Shown piece after piece: positions 35,892 through 45,030 of a stretch of 64,000 nucleotides of DNA. Positions within the stretch are counted from its first letter, which is position 1, and the number at the start of each line of letters is the position of its first letter. Under the pieces are notes generated by a model. That model did not search any database. It worked only from the letters and a program-made list of their open reading frames with translations, and was not told where the DNA came from. The translations under genes were made by a program, and so were the position numbers. This DNA comes from Gemmatimonas aurantiaca T-27. Its GTDB lineage: Bacteria > Gemmatimonadota > Gemmatimonadetes > Gemmatimonadales > Gemmatimonadaceae. The stretch lies in assembly GCF_000010305.1 (NCBI RefSeq), contig NC_012489.1, forward strand, positions 2,735,646 through 2,799,645, in the 5' to 3' direction.

Positions 35892-37061
35892 ATGTCTCCT
35901 GTGGCACCATCCCGCACCGCGTGCACCCAGCGGCGATACGCTGATGTGATTCGGCCCTTTGTTGGCGCGGTGCTGTTGTGCAATGCACTGATCGGATGTG
36001 CGGGCGATCAGCCCTCCACGGCCCGGAGCGATTCCACGAATGCCGCGGGTGCTGCCAGCGTGATGACGTCCACCCGGGTCGACATCACGGGCGCCGGCGC
36101 CACCTTCCCGTATCCGTTGTACGCGCGCTGGTTCAACGAATACGCCAAGACGTCCAATACCCGCATCAACTATCAGTCCATTGGCTCAGGCGCCGGCATT
36201 CGGCAGGTGGTCGCGCGCACCGTGGATTTTGGTGCCACCGATGTGCCGATGACCGACTCCGAACTCTCGGCGTCGAAGATGCGCATCCTGCACATCCCGA
36301 CCGTGGTCGGAGCCGTGGCGATCACGTACAACCTGCCCGAGCTGTCGCGCCCCCTCAATCTGAGCGCGGATGTCATCGCCGACATCTTTCTCGGCAAGCT
36401 GACCAAGTGGAATGACACACGCCTCGCGGCGCTCAACCCCAAGGTCACACTGCCGGCTTCGGATATTCTCGTGGTCCATCGCGCCGATGGCAGCGGCACC
36501 TCGTACATCTTCAGTGACTATCTCACCGTGGTGAGTCCGGCCTGGGCCTCAGGTCCCGGTCGTGGCAAGGAAGTCCCCTGGCCCGTCGGCATCGGTGGAA
36601 AAGGGAACGAAGGCGTGGCCGGACAGGTGAAACAGATGCCCGGTGCGATTGGCTATCTCGAAGTGGTCTACGCCCGTCAGAACCGGCTGCCCGTTGCGCA
36701 CATCCGCAATCAGGCCGGACGATTTGTATCGCCGATGCCGTTTGAGATTGCCACCGCGGCGACCAGCGTGCTCGATCGCCTGGCCACTGACCGCATGGCC
36801 GCAACGGACCTCCGCATGTCGCTGGTGGACGCGCCCGGTGCACAGTCCTATCCCATCGCGTCGTTCACCTGGATGCTCATCGCTCCCGACGCCATCGGCC
36901 CGGTCAAGTCCCACCAAATGGCGTCCTTTCTGCGCTGGGCGTTGCTGGAAAATGGAGATATCGCCTCCACACTGGGCTATGTGCCCCTGCCCTCGGATGC
37001 GGCCGCCCGCGTGGTGGACAAGGTGGAAGAACTCCTCTCGCCATCGGTGGCACGCCCCTAG
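35892..37061 (+). CDS. pstS: Phosphate-binding lipoprotein PstS
   Basis: A 389-residue periplasmic phosphate-binding protein of the high-affinity Pst ABC transporter. A basic N-region, hydrophobic segment and lipobox LIGC (Cys36) make it membrane-anchored. Binding-site motifs: GAGATFPYPLYARWF, the GSGAGIRQVVARTVDFGATD loop with its Asp, and HRADGSGTSYIF. The C-terminus has the usual FLRWALLENGD and LGYVPLP. It is followed by pstC after 10 nt, with GAGGTG at the junction. Confidence 0.95.
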   Translation: MSPVAPSRTACTQRRYADVIRPFVGAVLLCNALIGCAGDQPSTARSDSTNAAGAASVMTSTRVDITGAGATFPYPLYARWFNEYAKTSNTRINYQSIGSGAGIRQVVARTVDFGATDVPMTDSELSASKMRILHIPTVVGAVAITYNLPELSRPLNLSADVIADIFLGKLTKWNDTRLAALNPKVTLPASDILVVHRADGSGTSYIFSDYLTVVSPAWASGPGRGKEVPWPVGIGGKGNEGVAGQVKQMPGAIGYLEVVYARQNRLPVAHIRNQAGRFVSPMPFEIATAATSVLDRLATDRMAATDLRMSLVDAPGAQSYPIASFTWMLIAPDAIGPVKSHQMASFLRWALLENGDIASTLGYVPLPSDAAARVVDKVEELLSPSVARP

Positions 37062-37071
37062 CTTTGAGGTG

Positions 37072-37995
37072 ATGCCCACGCGTTCCGCCGACCGGCTCTA
37101 CAAAACCGTCACCGCCAGCTGCGCGGCCGCGATTCCGGCGGTGCTGCTCCTGCTCGCCAGCGTGCTGCTGATCGGCGCCTGGCCCACGATGACGACGGCC
37201 ATCGGCTCGCTCTTCGCCGACTCCACGTGGGATGTGCCGAATCATCAGTTTGGCGCAGCGCCCCTGATCGCCGGCACACTGCTGTCATCGGCCATCGCAC
37301 TGGCTATTGCCGCACCGCTGGGCATTGGCGTGGCGCTGCTGTCCACGGAGATCGCTCCGCGACCCCTGCGCGAGCCACTCGCGTTTCTCGTGAACCTGCT
37401 GGCCGCTGTTCCATCAGTGGTGTATGGCCTCTGGGGGATCTTCATTCTGGTGCCCTTCCTGCGCGCCGGTGTGATGCCTTGGGCCATCGCTCACCTGTCA
37501 TGGCTGCCGGGGTTCAGTGGGCCGGCGTACGGCCCGAGTCTGCTGGCCGCATCGTTGATCCTCGCCATCATGGTGCTGCCGTACATCGCCAGCGTGAGTC
37601 GCGACGTGATCCGTGCCGTGCCACGCGCACAGCGCGAAGCCGCGCTGGCCCTCGGCGCCACCCGATGGGAGATGATCCGTGATGCCGTCTTTCCTGCGGC
37701 CCGCACCGGACTGTTTGGCGGCGTCATTCTCGGCCTCGGACGCGCGTTGGGCGAAACCATGGCGGTCACCATGGTCATCGGCAATCGCCACGCCATTCCG
37801 GATTCGCTGTTCGCCCCCGCCTACACCATGGCGGCCATGCTGGCCAATGAGTTCGCCGAGGCATCGGACGCCGCGCACCTCTCGGCGCTCATGGCGGTTG
37901 CCCTGCTGCTGCTGCTGATCACCCTGGTGGTCAATCTGCTGGCGCGCATGCTGGTGACGCGTGTGGGCCGCGGTCGACCGGGTGAGACCTCGTGA
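37072..37995 (+). CDS. pstC: Phosphate ABC transporter permease PstC
   Basis: A 307-residue inner-membrane permease with about six hydrophobic segments. PstC signatures are visible: APLIAGTLLSSAIALAIAAPLGIG, AVPSVVYGLWGIFILVPFLR and the ATPase-contact loop AQREAALALGATRWEMIRDAVFPAA, followed by GRALGETMAVTMVIGN. The ATG at 37072 is used, 10 nt after the pstS stop; the longer open frame lies inside pstS. Its stop overlaps the GTG of pstA. Confidence 0.95.
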   Translation: MPTRSADRLYKTVTASCAAAIPAVLLLLASVLLIGAWPTMTTAIGSLFADSTWDVPNHQFGAAPLIAGTLLSSAIALAIAAPLGIGVALLSTEIAPRPLREPLAFLVNLLAAVPSVVYGLWGIFILVPFLRAGVMPWAIAHLSWLPGFSGPAYGPSLLAASLILAIMVLPYIASVSRDVIRAVPRAQREAALALGATRWEMIRDAVFPAARTGLFGGVILGLGRALGETMAVTMVIGNRHAIPDSLFAPAYTMAAMLANEFAEASDAAHLSALMAVALLLLLITLVVNLLARMLVTRVGRGRPGETS

Positions 37996-38891
37996 AGCCC
38001 CGCATGCGTGAACAAATGCGCCTGGGCACGCAGCGCCGGCGACATGGTGTGTTCATGACCACACTGGCCTGGACCGCGGGGCTCGTGGCGCTGCTTCCGC
38101 TGGTGCTCATCCTCACGCATCTGATCGTGCACGGTTTGGGGCAGATCACCCCCACGTTCCTCACAAGTGTGCCGGCTCCACCTGGGGTGCGTGGAGGTGG
38201 TGTCGCCAATGGCATCGTCGGTTCGGCGCTGCTGGTGATCATTGCGCTTGGCATTGCCGTGCCGGTTGGCATCGGTGCAGGTCTCTATCTGGCTGAACAC
38301 GGAGCCACGCGCTTCGCACGATTGGTGCGATTGTTGGCGGATGTCCTGGGTGGGCTGCCTTCCATCGTGATGGGTATCGTGGCCTGGGAGCTCATCGTGC
38401 GTCCCGCCGGGCATTTTTCTGCCTGGGCCGGTGGTGTGGCCCTTGGCCTACTGGTGATTCCCCTGGTCACGCGGGCCACCGAAGAAATGGTACGTCTGGT
38501 GCCGTCGTCACTCGCCGAAGCCGCGTTGGCTCTGGGCTATCCACAGTGGCGCACGGCGCTCACGATTGTTCTGCGCACGGCCATGCCCGGCGTGGTCACC
38601 TCCATCTTCATCGCGCTCGCACGCGTGGCCGGTGAAACGGCGCCGCTCCTCTTCACCGCATTTGGCAATCCGTTCTGGTCGGTTGATCCTTCCAGACCCA
38701 TCGCCGCGTTGCCGCTGCAGATCTACGCCTACGCACAGAGTCCGTACGAGGAGTGGCGTGGTCACGCCTGGGCGGGTGCGCTGCTGTTGCTCGTGCTGGT
38801 CGCTGGTATCGGTCTTGGCTCACGCGCTGTACTGCGTGCCCGTGCCCGCCTGTTCGCCACGGTGCGCAGCACACGAGCCTCCGATGGCTGA
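37992..38891 (+). CDS. pstA: Phosphate ABC transporter permease PstA
   Basis: A 299-residue partner permease with six hydrophobic segments. Signatures: GGVANGIVGSALLVIIALGIAVPVGIGAGLYLAEHG, LGGLPSIVMGIVAWELIV and the coupling loop SLAEAALALGYPQWRTALTIVLRTAMPG, then ARVAGETAPLLFTAFG. It starts with GTG inside the GTGA overlap with pstC. Its 3' end overlaps the first pstB by 8 bases. Confidence 0.95.
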   Translation: MKPRMREQMRLGTQRRRHGVFMTTLAWTAGLVALLPLVLILTHLIVHGLGQITPTFLTSVPAPPGVRGGGVANGIVGSALLVIIALGIAVPVGIGAGLYLAEHGATRFARLVRLLADVLGGLPSIVMGIVAWELIVRPAGHFSAWAGGVALGLLVIPLVTRATEEMVRLVPSSLAEAALALGYPQWRTALTIVLRTAMPGVVTSIFIALARVAGETAPLLFTAFGNPFWSVDPSRPIAALPLQIYAYAQSPYEEWRGHAWAGALLLLVLVAGIGLGSRAVLRARARLFATVRSTRASDG

Positions 38892-39681
38892 ATCGTCCTC
38901 GGTGCCGCGTTCACCGGCCGTGCAGATCGAGCGCCTGAGCGCGGGATTTGGTCCGCGCAACGTGCTGTATGGCATGTCACTGACTGCAGAAGCCGGTCGT
39001 GTCACGGCGCTCATCGGCCCGTCCGGATGTGGCAAGTCCACGGCACTGCGGTGCATCAACCGGCTGCACGAGCGTGATGCGACGGCCTGGGTGCGTGGGG
39101 TGGTGTCACTCGTGGATGCCCCGCGCGTGAGCGACGTGTATGCCGCCGGCACCGATGTGAGCGCACTCCGACAACGCATCGGCATGGTGTTCCAGTACCC
39201 CACTCCGTTTGTCACGCAGTCGATTTTCGACAACGTGGCCGCTGGCGTGCGGGTGGGGCAGCCCGGGATCGCCCGCGCCAGACTCGAACAGGCCGTCGAA
39301 GAAGCGCTGGTGCGTGCGGGCCTGTGGCGTGAAGTGGCCGATCGGTTGCGCAGCAGTGCGATGGCCCTGTCGGGCGGACAGCAGCAACGTCTGTGCATTG
39401 CGCGGGCACTGGCGGTGCACCCGGACGTACTCCTGCTCGATGAACCCACGGCGTCACTCGATCCGATTGCCACACAGCGTATCGAGGAGCTGCTGTATGA
39501 TCTGCGCGGTAGTGTGACCATGTTGCTGGTCACGCACAACATGCAGCAGGCCGCACGTATCTCCGACACCACGGCGGTCCTGTTGGATGGACTCATTGTG
39601 GAGTGTGCGCCGACCCGGCAACTCTTCACGACGCCGCGAGACTCGCGCGCGGAAGCCTACGTGATGGGGCGGTTCGGATGA
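38884..39681 (+). CDS. pstB: Phosphate ABC transporter ATPase PstB, first copy
   Basis: A 265-residue ATPase that powers PstCA. Walker A GPSGCGKST, Q-loop FQYPTPF, signature LSGGQQQRLCIARAL, Walker B LLLDEPTASLD and the switch His in VTHNMQQAARISD are intact. Compared with the second copy it has an unusual insertion after Walker A (VSLVDAPRVSDVYAAGTDV) and the Q-loop segment PTPFVTQSIFDNV. The start ATG at 38884 overlaps the end of pstA by 8 bases and its end overlaps the next gene by ATGA. Two pstB genes in one operon are not the usual arrangement. Confidence 0.93.
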   Translation: MAESSSVPRSPAVQIERLSAGFGPRNVLYGMSLTAEAGRVTALIGPSGCGKSTALRCINRLHERDATAWVRGVVSLVDAPRVSDVYAAGTDVSALRQRIGMVFQYPTPFVTQSIFDNVAAGVRVGQPGIARARLEQAVEEALVRAGLWREVADRLRSSAMALSGGQQQRLCIARALAVHPDVLLLDEPTASLDPIATQRIEELLYDLRGSVTMLLVTHNMQQAARISDTTAVLLDGLIVECAPTRQLFTTPRDSRAEAYVMGRFG

Positions 39682-40514
39682 GCGCCCTGCGCCCGACACC
39701 GACCAATACCGTCGCAGGCCCATCGACCGCCGGCGGTAGTCTCTCACCGGTTCCGGCCACCGCCCAGTCGGTGACGCTGAGTCGCTTTTCTGCCTGGTTC
39801 GGTGCCACGCCGGCGTTGCACAACATCGAACTGCACGTGCCATCACAATCCGTCATGGCGATCATCGGTCCATCCGGTTCTGGCAAGAGCACCGTGCTTC
39901 GGGCCATCAACCGGCTGAACGACGGCCTCCCCGGTGTGCGCCACGCGGGCAGCATCCTGCTGGGCGACGAAGACATCTACGCCTCCACGGTGAACCCCAG
40001 CGTGCTGCGGCAACGGGTCGGCATGGTGTTCCAGCGCTCCAATCCGTTCCCCCGGTCCGTGCGCGACAATGTCGCCTATGGCCCGCAGCTCAATCGTCGT
40101 CTCAGGGGGCGCGAACTCGATGATGTTGTGGAATACGCCCTGCGCCGCGCCGCGCTGTGGGATGAAGTGAAGGACCGCCTGCGACAGGATGCCCGCACCC
40201 TGTCTGGTGGACAGCAACAACGTCTGTGCATCGCACGCGCGCTGGCCAACGATCCGGAGGTCCTCCTGCTCGACGAACCGAGCAGCGCTCTCGACCCCCA
40301 CGGCACACAGCGCATTGAAGAACTCGTGTACGATCTCCGCCAGCAGCTCACCATACTCATCGTGACGCACAACCTGCATCAGGCGGCGCGTGTCGCCGAC
40401 CGGACCGCTTTGCTCGTGGACGGCGTCCTCGTCGAAGAAGCGCCGTCATCGCGCCTCTTCACCCGCCCGGCAGATTCGCGCACCGAAGCCTTCATCACGG
40501 GGCGGTTCGGATGA
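39678..40514 (+). CDS. pstB: Phosphate ABC transporter ATPase PstB, second copy
   Basis: A 278-residue paralogue of the preceding ATPase, with an extra ~25-residue Ser/Thr/Pro-rich N-terminus. Walker A GPSGSGKST, Q-loop FQRSNPFPRSVRDNV, signature LSGGQQQRLCIARAL, Walker B LLLDEPSSALD and H-loop VTHNLHQAARVAD are complete. The two copies share the same C-terminal ending (EA-x-x-x-GRFG). They may form a heterodimer or serve different conditions. It overlaps both neighbours by ATGA. Confidence 0.93.
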   Translation: MSALRPTPTNTVAGPSTAGGSLSPVPATAQSVTLSRFSAWFGATPALHNIELHVPSQSVMAIIGPSGSGKSTVLRAINRLNDGLPGVRHAGSILLGDEDIYASTVNPSVLRQRVGMVFQRSNPFPRSVRDNVAYGPQLNRRLRGRELDDVVEYALRRAALWDEVKDRLRQDARTLSGGQQQRLCIARALANDPEVLLLDEPSSALDPHGTQRIEELVYDLRQQLTILIVTHNLHQAARVADRTALLVDGVLVEEAPSSRLFTRPADSRTEAFITGRFG

Positions 40515-41218
40515 ACCCACAGAGCCTCCCGGGCTATCGCCACTTTCACGACGATCTCTCGGCGTTGACCCAGCAACTGCTCGACATGTCCGAACAGGCC
40601 GAATCGTTGGTGGCCCTGGCCATGGAAGCCGTGCTGGAACGGGACGCCGACAAGGCCGATGCCGTGATCGATGCCGACGAGGCACTCGACCGCACCGAGG
40701 TGGAGGCCGAGGAGCGCGCGATCGGCATGCTGGCACTGCAGCAGCCCATGGCGCGCGACCTGCGGTTTCTGGTTGGCGCGATCAAGGTGTCGAGTGATCT
40801 CGAGCGCGTGGGTGATCACGCCGTCAACATCGCACAGGCCACGGTCCGCATGGCGGAGATCAAGGCCCCCCTGCCCACGCTGCCGGCGCTCACCGATATG
40901 TCGCGCAGGGCGCGCGCCATGTTGAGCAATGCCCTCGATGCCTTCATTCGCGGCGATGGCGCCCTGGGCCGCGCAGTGGGCAAGGCCGATGACGAGGTGG
41001 ATGCCCTGCACGGGGAGATCTACCGCACCCTCTCGTCCGGTATGATGAACGACCCGCGCATCATCCCGATGGCGCTGGAATTGTTGCTTGTCAGCCGAAA
41101 TCTCGAGCGCATCGCCGACCTCGCCACCAACATCGGCGAAAACGCGGTCTATCTTGCAGAAGGCAAACAGATCCGCCATCGGTACGACGAGACTCACGAG
41201 AATCCCCACCAGCCATGA
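40511..41218 (+). CDS. phoU: Phosphate uptake regulator PhoU
   Basis: A 235-residue all-helical protein made of two PhoU three-helix units. Each unit has the metal-binding E/D-x-x-x-D pattern: KVSSDLERVGDHAVNIAQ and LVSRNLERIADLATNIGE. PhoU joins Pst to PhoR and shuts down the Pho response when phosphate is plentiful. It overlaps the second pstB and ppx by ATGA at each end, so its level is tied to both. Confidence 0.95.
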   Translation: MNPQSLPGYRHFHDDLSALTQQLLDMSEQAESLVALAMEAVLERDADKADAVIDADEALDRTEVEAEERAIGMLALQQPMARDLRFLVGAIKVSSDLERVGDHAVNIAQATVRMAEIKAPLPTLPALTDMSRRARAMLSNALDAFIRGDGALGRAVGKADDEVDALHGEIYRTLSSGMMNDPRIIPMALELLLVSRNLERIADLATNIGENAVYLAEGKQIRHRYDETHENPHQP

Positions 41219-42807
41219 CGGGCGCGCCACTTCCCATCGGTGATGTACGCATCGCCGCCATCGACATCGGCTCGAATTCCGTGCGGCAGATCATCGCGGA
41301 TGTGTCGCCGCTCGGGCAGATCCGCGTGATCGATGAAATGAAGGCCATGCCTCGCCTGGGAGAGGGACTGGAGGCCACGGCGCAGCTTTCGGAAGAGGCC
41401 ATGGAAGCCGCCGTCTCCGCCGTTCAGCGTATGGTCACCCTGGCCGGCCAGCTCGGCGCCGCCCGCATCGAGATTGTGGCCACCAGCGCCGTACGTGACG
41501 CCGCCAACGCCGCCGACTTCACGGCTCGTGTCGCGGCGGCGGCAGGCCATCAGGTGCGCGTCCTCAGCGGCGAAGAAGAGGCCCTGCTCTGTTTCCGGAG
41601 TGCGCTCGCCCACTTCGAACTCGGCGCCGGTCGCACCGTCATCATGGATATTGGTGGCGGCTCGCTCGAAGTCGTGCTCTCCAAGGATGGCCTCATCGAA
41701 CGCGTCGCGTCGTTGCCGTTCGGTGCCGTCCGACTGACTGAAAAGTTCCTCACACCGGCCGTACGCCCGCGTCGTGTTCGCGCGTTGCGCGCGCATGTAC
41801 GGGAAGGCCTCAAGAAGGCACTGCCCGTGAAGGACTGGCGTGGCGCACAGATCATCGGATCGGGCGGCACGTTCACCAACCTCGCGGGCATGGTCCTCGC
41901 CCGTCAGCGGGTGGCGGTGCGCTCCGCACACGGCACCCGTGTGACCCGTGTGGAACTCGAACATGTGCTGGACTGGCTGCAACGCCTCGACAGCGAGGAG
42001 CGGCAGCGTGTGGCCGGTCTCAATCCCGCACGTTCCGATATCATCGTGGCAGGTCTGGCCGTGGCGGCCGAAGTCCTCGCACGATTCGATCCGCGCGACC
42101 TGCTCACCTCAGGCTACGGCATTCGTGAAGGGTTGCTGCTCGAGGCGGCACGCATCACCCCCGTCGTGGCCGATCCCGGCATGGCACGCGACCGGTCCGT
42201 GCGCGAGTTCGCCGAGCGCTGTCACTACGAGGAGCCCCACGCGCGACAGGTGCAGATGCTGTCGTTGCAACTCTTTGACGCGTTGGCCGAACGGCTCGAT
42301 CTCACGACCGATGATCGTCGCATCCTGGCCGACGCCGCCCTGCTGCACGATGTGGGATACCACATCAACTATGAAAAGCACCACAAACACTCCTTCCACC
42401 TCATCTCACACGCCGACCTGCTCGGCATGACACCGGCCGAGCAGATCACCATCGCGCATGTGGCACGCTATCACCGCGGTGCTCCCCCCAAGCTCAAGCA
42501 CTCGGGATTCGGACAACTGGAACGCGCACTGCGGGAACGCATTGTGAAACTGTCCGCGATCCTGCGATTTGCCGACGGTATGGATCGTGGGCACATCGGG
42601 GCCGTGGGGTCCATGACCGTGAAGTGGACATCGGACGCGCTGCGCGTCACGGCCCACGAAGCGGCGGGTGCCACCAACGTGCGCCTCGAATGCTGGGGGG
42701 CCAGTCGCAAGCGTCAGTTGCTGGAAGATGTGTTGGGACGCCGCGTGGCCGTGCTCACCTCGGACGGCATCGAAGTTGACGCCAGCGACGACGGCGAGGG
42801 GGAATAG
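41215..42807 (+). CDS. ppx: Exopolyphosphatase / guanosine pentaphosphatase with HD domain
   Basis: A 530-residue Ppx/GppA enzyme. The N-terminal ASKHA-fold part (1 to about 310) has AIDIGSNSVRQ and MDIGGGSLEVVLS, the two phosphate-binding loops, plus GSGGTFTNLA. The C-terminal part (about 320-530) is an HD-domain with LLHDVGYHINYEKHHKHS, as in long Ppx proteins. It cuts phosphate from the end of polyphosphate or converts pppGpp to ppGpp. Being last in the pst-phoU operon links polyphosphate release to phosphate import. It ends at a strong terminator facing ppk. Confidence 0.93.
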   Translation: MTGAPLPIGDVRIAAIDIGSNSVRQIIADVSPLGQIRVIDEMKAMPRLGEGLEATAQLSEEAMEAAVSAVQRMVTLAGQLGAARIEIVATSAVRDAANAADFTARVAAAAGHQVRVLSGEEEALLCFRSALAHFELGAGRTVIMDIGGGSLEVVLSKDGLIERVASLPFGAVRLTEKFLTPAVRPRRVRALRAHVREGLKKALPVKDWRGAQIIGSGGTFTNLAGMVLARQRVAVRSAHGTRVTRVELEHVLDWLQRLDSEERQRVAGLNPARSDIIVAGLAVAAEVLARFDPRDLLTSGYGIREGLLLEAARITPVVADPGMARDRSVREFAERCHYEEPHARQVQMLSLQLFDALAERLDLTTDDRRILADAALLHDVGYHINYEKHHKHSFHLISHADLLGMTPAEQITIAHVARYHRGAPPKLKHSGFGQLERALRERIVKLSAILRFADGMDRGHIGAVGSMTVKWTSDALRVTAHEAAGATNVRLECWGASRKRQLLEDVLGRRVAVLTSDGIEVDASDDGEGE

Positions 42808-42810
42808 ACA

Positions 42811-42843
42811 AACGCGCCGACATTCCGAGAATGTCGGCGCGTT
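42811..42843. terminator. Strong bidirectional terminator between ppx and ppk
   Basis: AACGCGCCGACATTC-CGA-GAATGTCGGCGCGTT is a perfect 15-bp stem with a 3-nt loop, 3 nt after the ppx stop and 22 nt from the ppk stop, followed by CGTGTTTCTGTCC on the plus strand. Confidence 0.8.
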
Positions 42844-42865
42844 CGTGTTTCTGTCCTTTGCGTCT

Positions 42866-44986
42866 CTAGACCGTCTTGGCCCGGGTTCGCTTGCGCGCCG
42901 GGCGCGGCGTCACATCGCCCCACGGGTGCCGGGTGAGCACCGCCTGTGTGGAACGCTCTGCCGCGTTGCCCGGCTGACGACGACGATAGGTGCCGTCCGC
43001 CCCAAGCTCCCACGACTGCCGGTTGTCGGCGAGACAGGTCTCCAGCACCAACTGCACCCCACGGTGCAACGACGGATCGTCGATCGGCGTCATGGCCTCC
43101 ACGCGCCGGTCGAAGTTGCGCGGCATCCAGTCGGCAGAGCCGATGTAGTACTCGGGGGTACCGCCATTCGCGAAATGCACGATGCGCGAGTGCTCGAGGA
43201 AACGCCCAATGATGCTGATCACCCGAATACGCTCGCTGACGTCCTTGATACCCGGCACCAGACAGCAGATGCCGCGCACGATCAGATCGATCTCCACCCC
43301 GGCCTGCGATGCCTGGTACAGCGCGGCAATGACTTCGGGGTCGACCAGCGCGTTCATCTTGGCGATGATGCGCCCGCCGCGGCCGGCCTTCGCATGCTCG
43401 GCTTCCCGTCGGATCAGTTGCAGCGTGTGCGCGCGCAGATTGCCCGGGGCAATCGCCAGACGCCGATAGTGCTTCTGCCGCGACACACCGGTCAGGGAAT
43501 TGAACAAGTCCGACAGATCCGCCCCGATCTGCGGATTGCAGGTGAACAATCCGATGTCGGTGTAGAGACGCGCCGTCTTGGAGTTGTAGTTGCCGGTGCC
43601 CAGATGCACGTACCGACGGATGCCGTCGAAATCACGACGCACCACCAGCACGGTCTTCGCGTGGGTTTTGAGGCCTGGCAATCCGTACGCCACATGGATG
43701 CCATAATTTTCCATGGTGCGCGCAAAATTGATGTTGTTGGCTTCATCGAAGCGCGCCTGCAACTCGATCAACACGGCCACCTGCTTGCCTGCTTCGGCGG
43801 CCTCCGTGAGCGCGCGCTCGATGGCCGTGTCGCCCGACGTGCGGTAGAGCGTCACCTTGATCGCGAGCACCTGCGGATCGTTGGCAGCCGCTTCGAGGAA
43901 CGCCTCCACCGACGCGCTGAACGATTCGTACGGATGATGCACCAGCACATCACGTTCACGGATCGCGTCGAAGATATTGCGGCCTTCACGGAACGCCGTC
44001 GGCACGAGCGGCACATGCGGCGGGTCACGCAGCTCCGGAATATCCAGCGACGCGAGCTGCATCAGATCGCCCAGTTCCAGCAGGTCGTCCTGATCGTGCA
44101 CATCACGCGGCCCAATGGGCGCCACGTACTGCGATTCCGTTTCGCTCAACTCTTCCATGAGCAGTTGGCGAATACTTTCCGGCATCTCGCGCTGCACTTC
44201 CAGACGCACGACCTCGCCGAACTTGCGCTGGAACACCTGCTGTTCGATGGTCTCCAGCAGGTCTTCGGGCTGATCCATCTGCCCCAGCTCGAGATCGGAA
44301 TAGCGCGTGATGCGGAACGTGTACCAGCGTTCCACATCCATTCCAGGAAACAGCGCCCCGAGGTTGGCGCCGATCACCTCTTCCAGTGCGACAAAACGAT
44401 GCGAGCGCCCCGTGCTCACCCAGCGCGACAGGGAGCGTGGCACCTTCACCCGCGCGAAGTGGGACTTGCCGGTCTCCGGATCGCGAATGTCCACCGCGAG
44501 CGAGAGTGACAAGCTGGAGATGTAGGGGAACGGATGGCCCGGATCGACGGCCAGCGGTGTCAGGACCGGAAACACCTGCGACTCGAAGAAGCTCGCCAGT
44601 CTCGCACGCTCGTCATCATCGAGCGCGTCCATCGGCACGATCTCGACGTTGTGCTTGGCCAATGCAGGCAGCAGCTCGCGGCGCAGCGCACGTCGGCGGC
44701 GGCCGAGCAGTTCATTGACACGCTCGCGGATCGCCTCGAGCTGCTCCGGCGGCGTGAGTGGTTCCGGCGCGTACTGCTTGGTGCCCGCAGCCACTTTGCG
44801 CCGAAGTCCGGCTACCCGGACCATGTAGAACTCGTCCAGGTTGGTGCTGAAGATCGCGAGAAACTTCAGTCGCTCGAGCAGCGGCACGCGATCGTCCAGC
44901 GCCTCTTCCAGCACACGCGCATTGAACTCGAGCCACGATAGTTCGCGGTTCAGATACGGCAGTGCCAGCGATGTTGCAGAAGCCAT
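42866..44986 (-). CDS. ppk: Polyphosphate kinase 1
   Basis: A 706-residue enzyme that makes polyphosphate from ATP. The order of domains is normal: N domain (LNRELSWLEFNARVLEEA), head domain, and two phospholipase-D-like catalytic domains. The autophosphorylated His lies in GLKTHAKTVLVVRRD and the second His in RRYVHLGTGNYNSKTARLYTD. The C-terminus is basic (TPRPARKRTRAKTV). The ATG at 44986 is chosen because it begins at the family's usual N-terminus. It is 44 nt after pit, with a hairpin in between. Confidence 0.95.
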   Translation of the reverse strand: MASATSLALPYLNRELSWLEFNARVLEEALDDRVPLLERLKFLAIFSTNLDEFYMVRVAGLRRKVAAGTKQYAPEPLTPPEQLEAIRERVNELLGRRRRALRRELLPALAKHNVEIVPMDALDDDERARLASFFESQVFPVLTPLAVDPGHPFPYISSLSLSLAVDIRDPETGKSHFARVKVPRSLSRWVSTGRSHRFVALEEVIGANLGALFPGMDVERWYTFRITRYSDLELGQMDQPEDLLETIEQQVFQRKFGEVVRLEVQREMPESIRQLLMEELSETESQYVAPIGPRDVHDQDDLLELGDLMQLASLDIPELRDPPHVPLVPTAFREGRNIFDAIRERDVLVHHPYESFSASVEAFLEAAANDPQVLAIKVTLYRTSGDTAIERALTEAAEAGKQVAVLIELQARFDEANNINFARTMENYGIHVAYGLPGLKTHAKTVLVVRRDFDGIRRYVHLGTGNYNSKTARLYTDIGLFTCNPQIGADLSDLFNSLTGVSRQKHYRRLAIAPGNLRAHTLQLIRREAEHAKAGRGGRIIAKMNALVDPEVIAALYQASQAGVEIDLIVRGICCLVPGIKDVSERIRVISIIGRFLEHSRIVHFANGGTPEYYIGSADWMPRNFDRRVEAMTPIDDPSLHRGVQLVLETCLADNRQSWELGADGTYRRRQPGNAAERSTQAVLTRHPWGDVTPRPARKRTRAKTV

Positions 44987-44992
44987 CCATGC

Positions 44993-45017
44993 ACGCCGGG
45001 GCGCAGGGCCCCGGCGT
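44993..45017 (-). terminator. Hairpin between pit and ppk, next to the ppk start
   Basis: ACGCCGGGG, a 7-nt loop and CCCCGGCGT: a perfect 9-bp stem 13 nt after the pit stop and 6 nt upstream of the ppk ATG. It could end pit transcription, or hide the ppk ribosome entry site in a read-through mRNA. Confidence 0.5.
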
Positions 45018-45030
45018 CTCCTTAGCGGGA

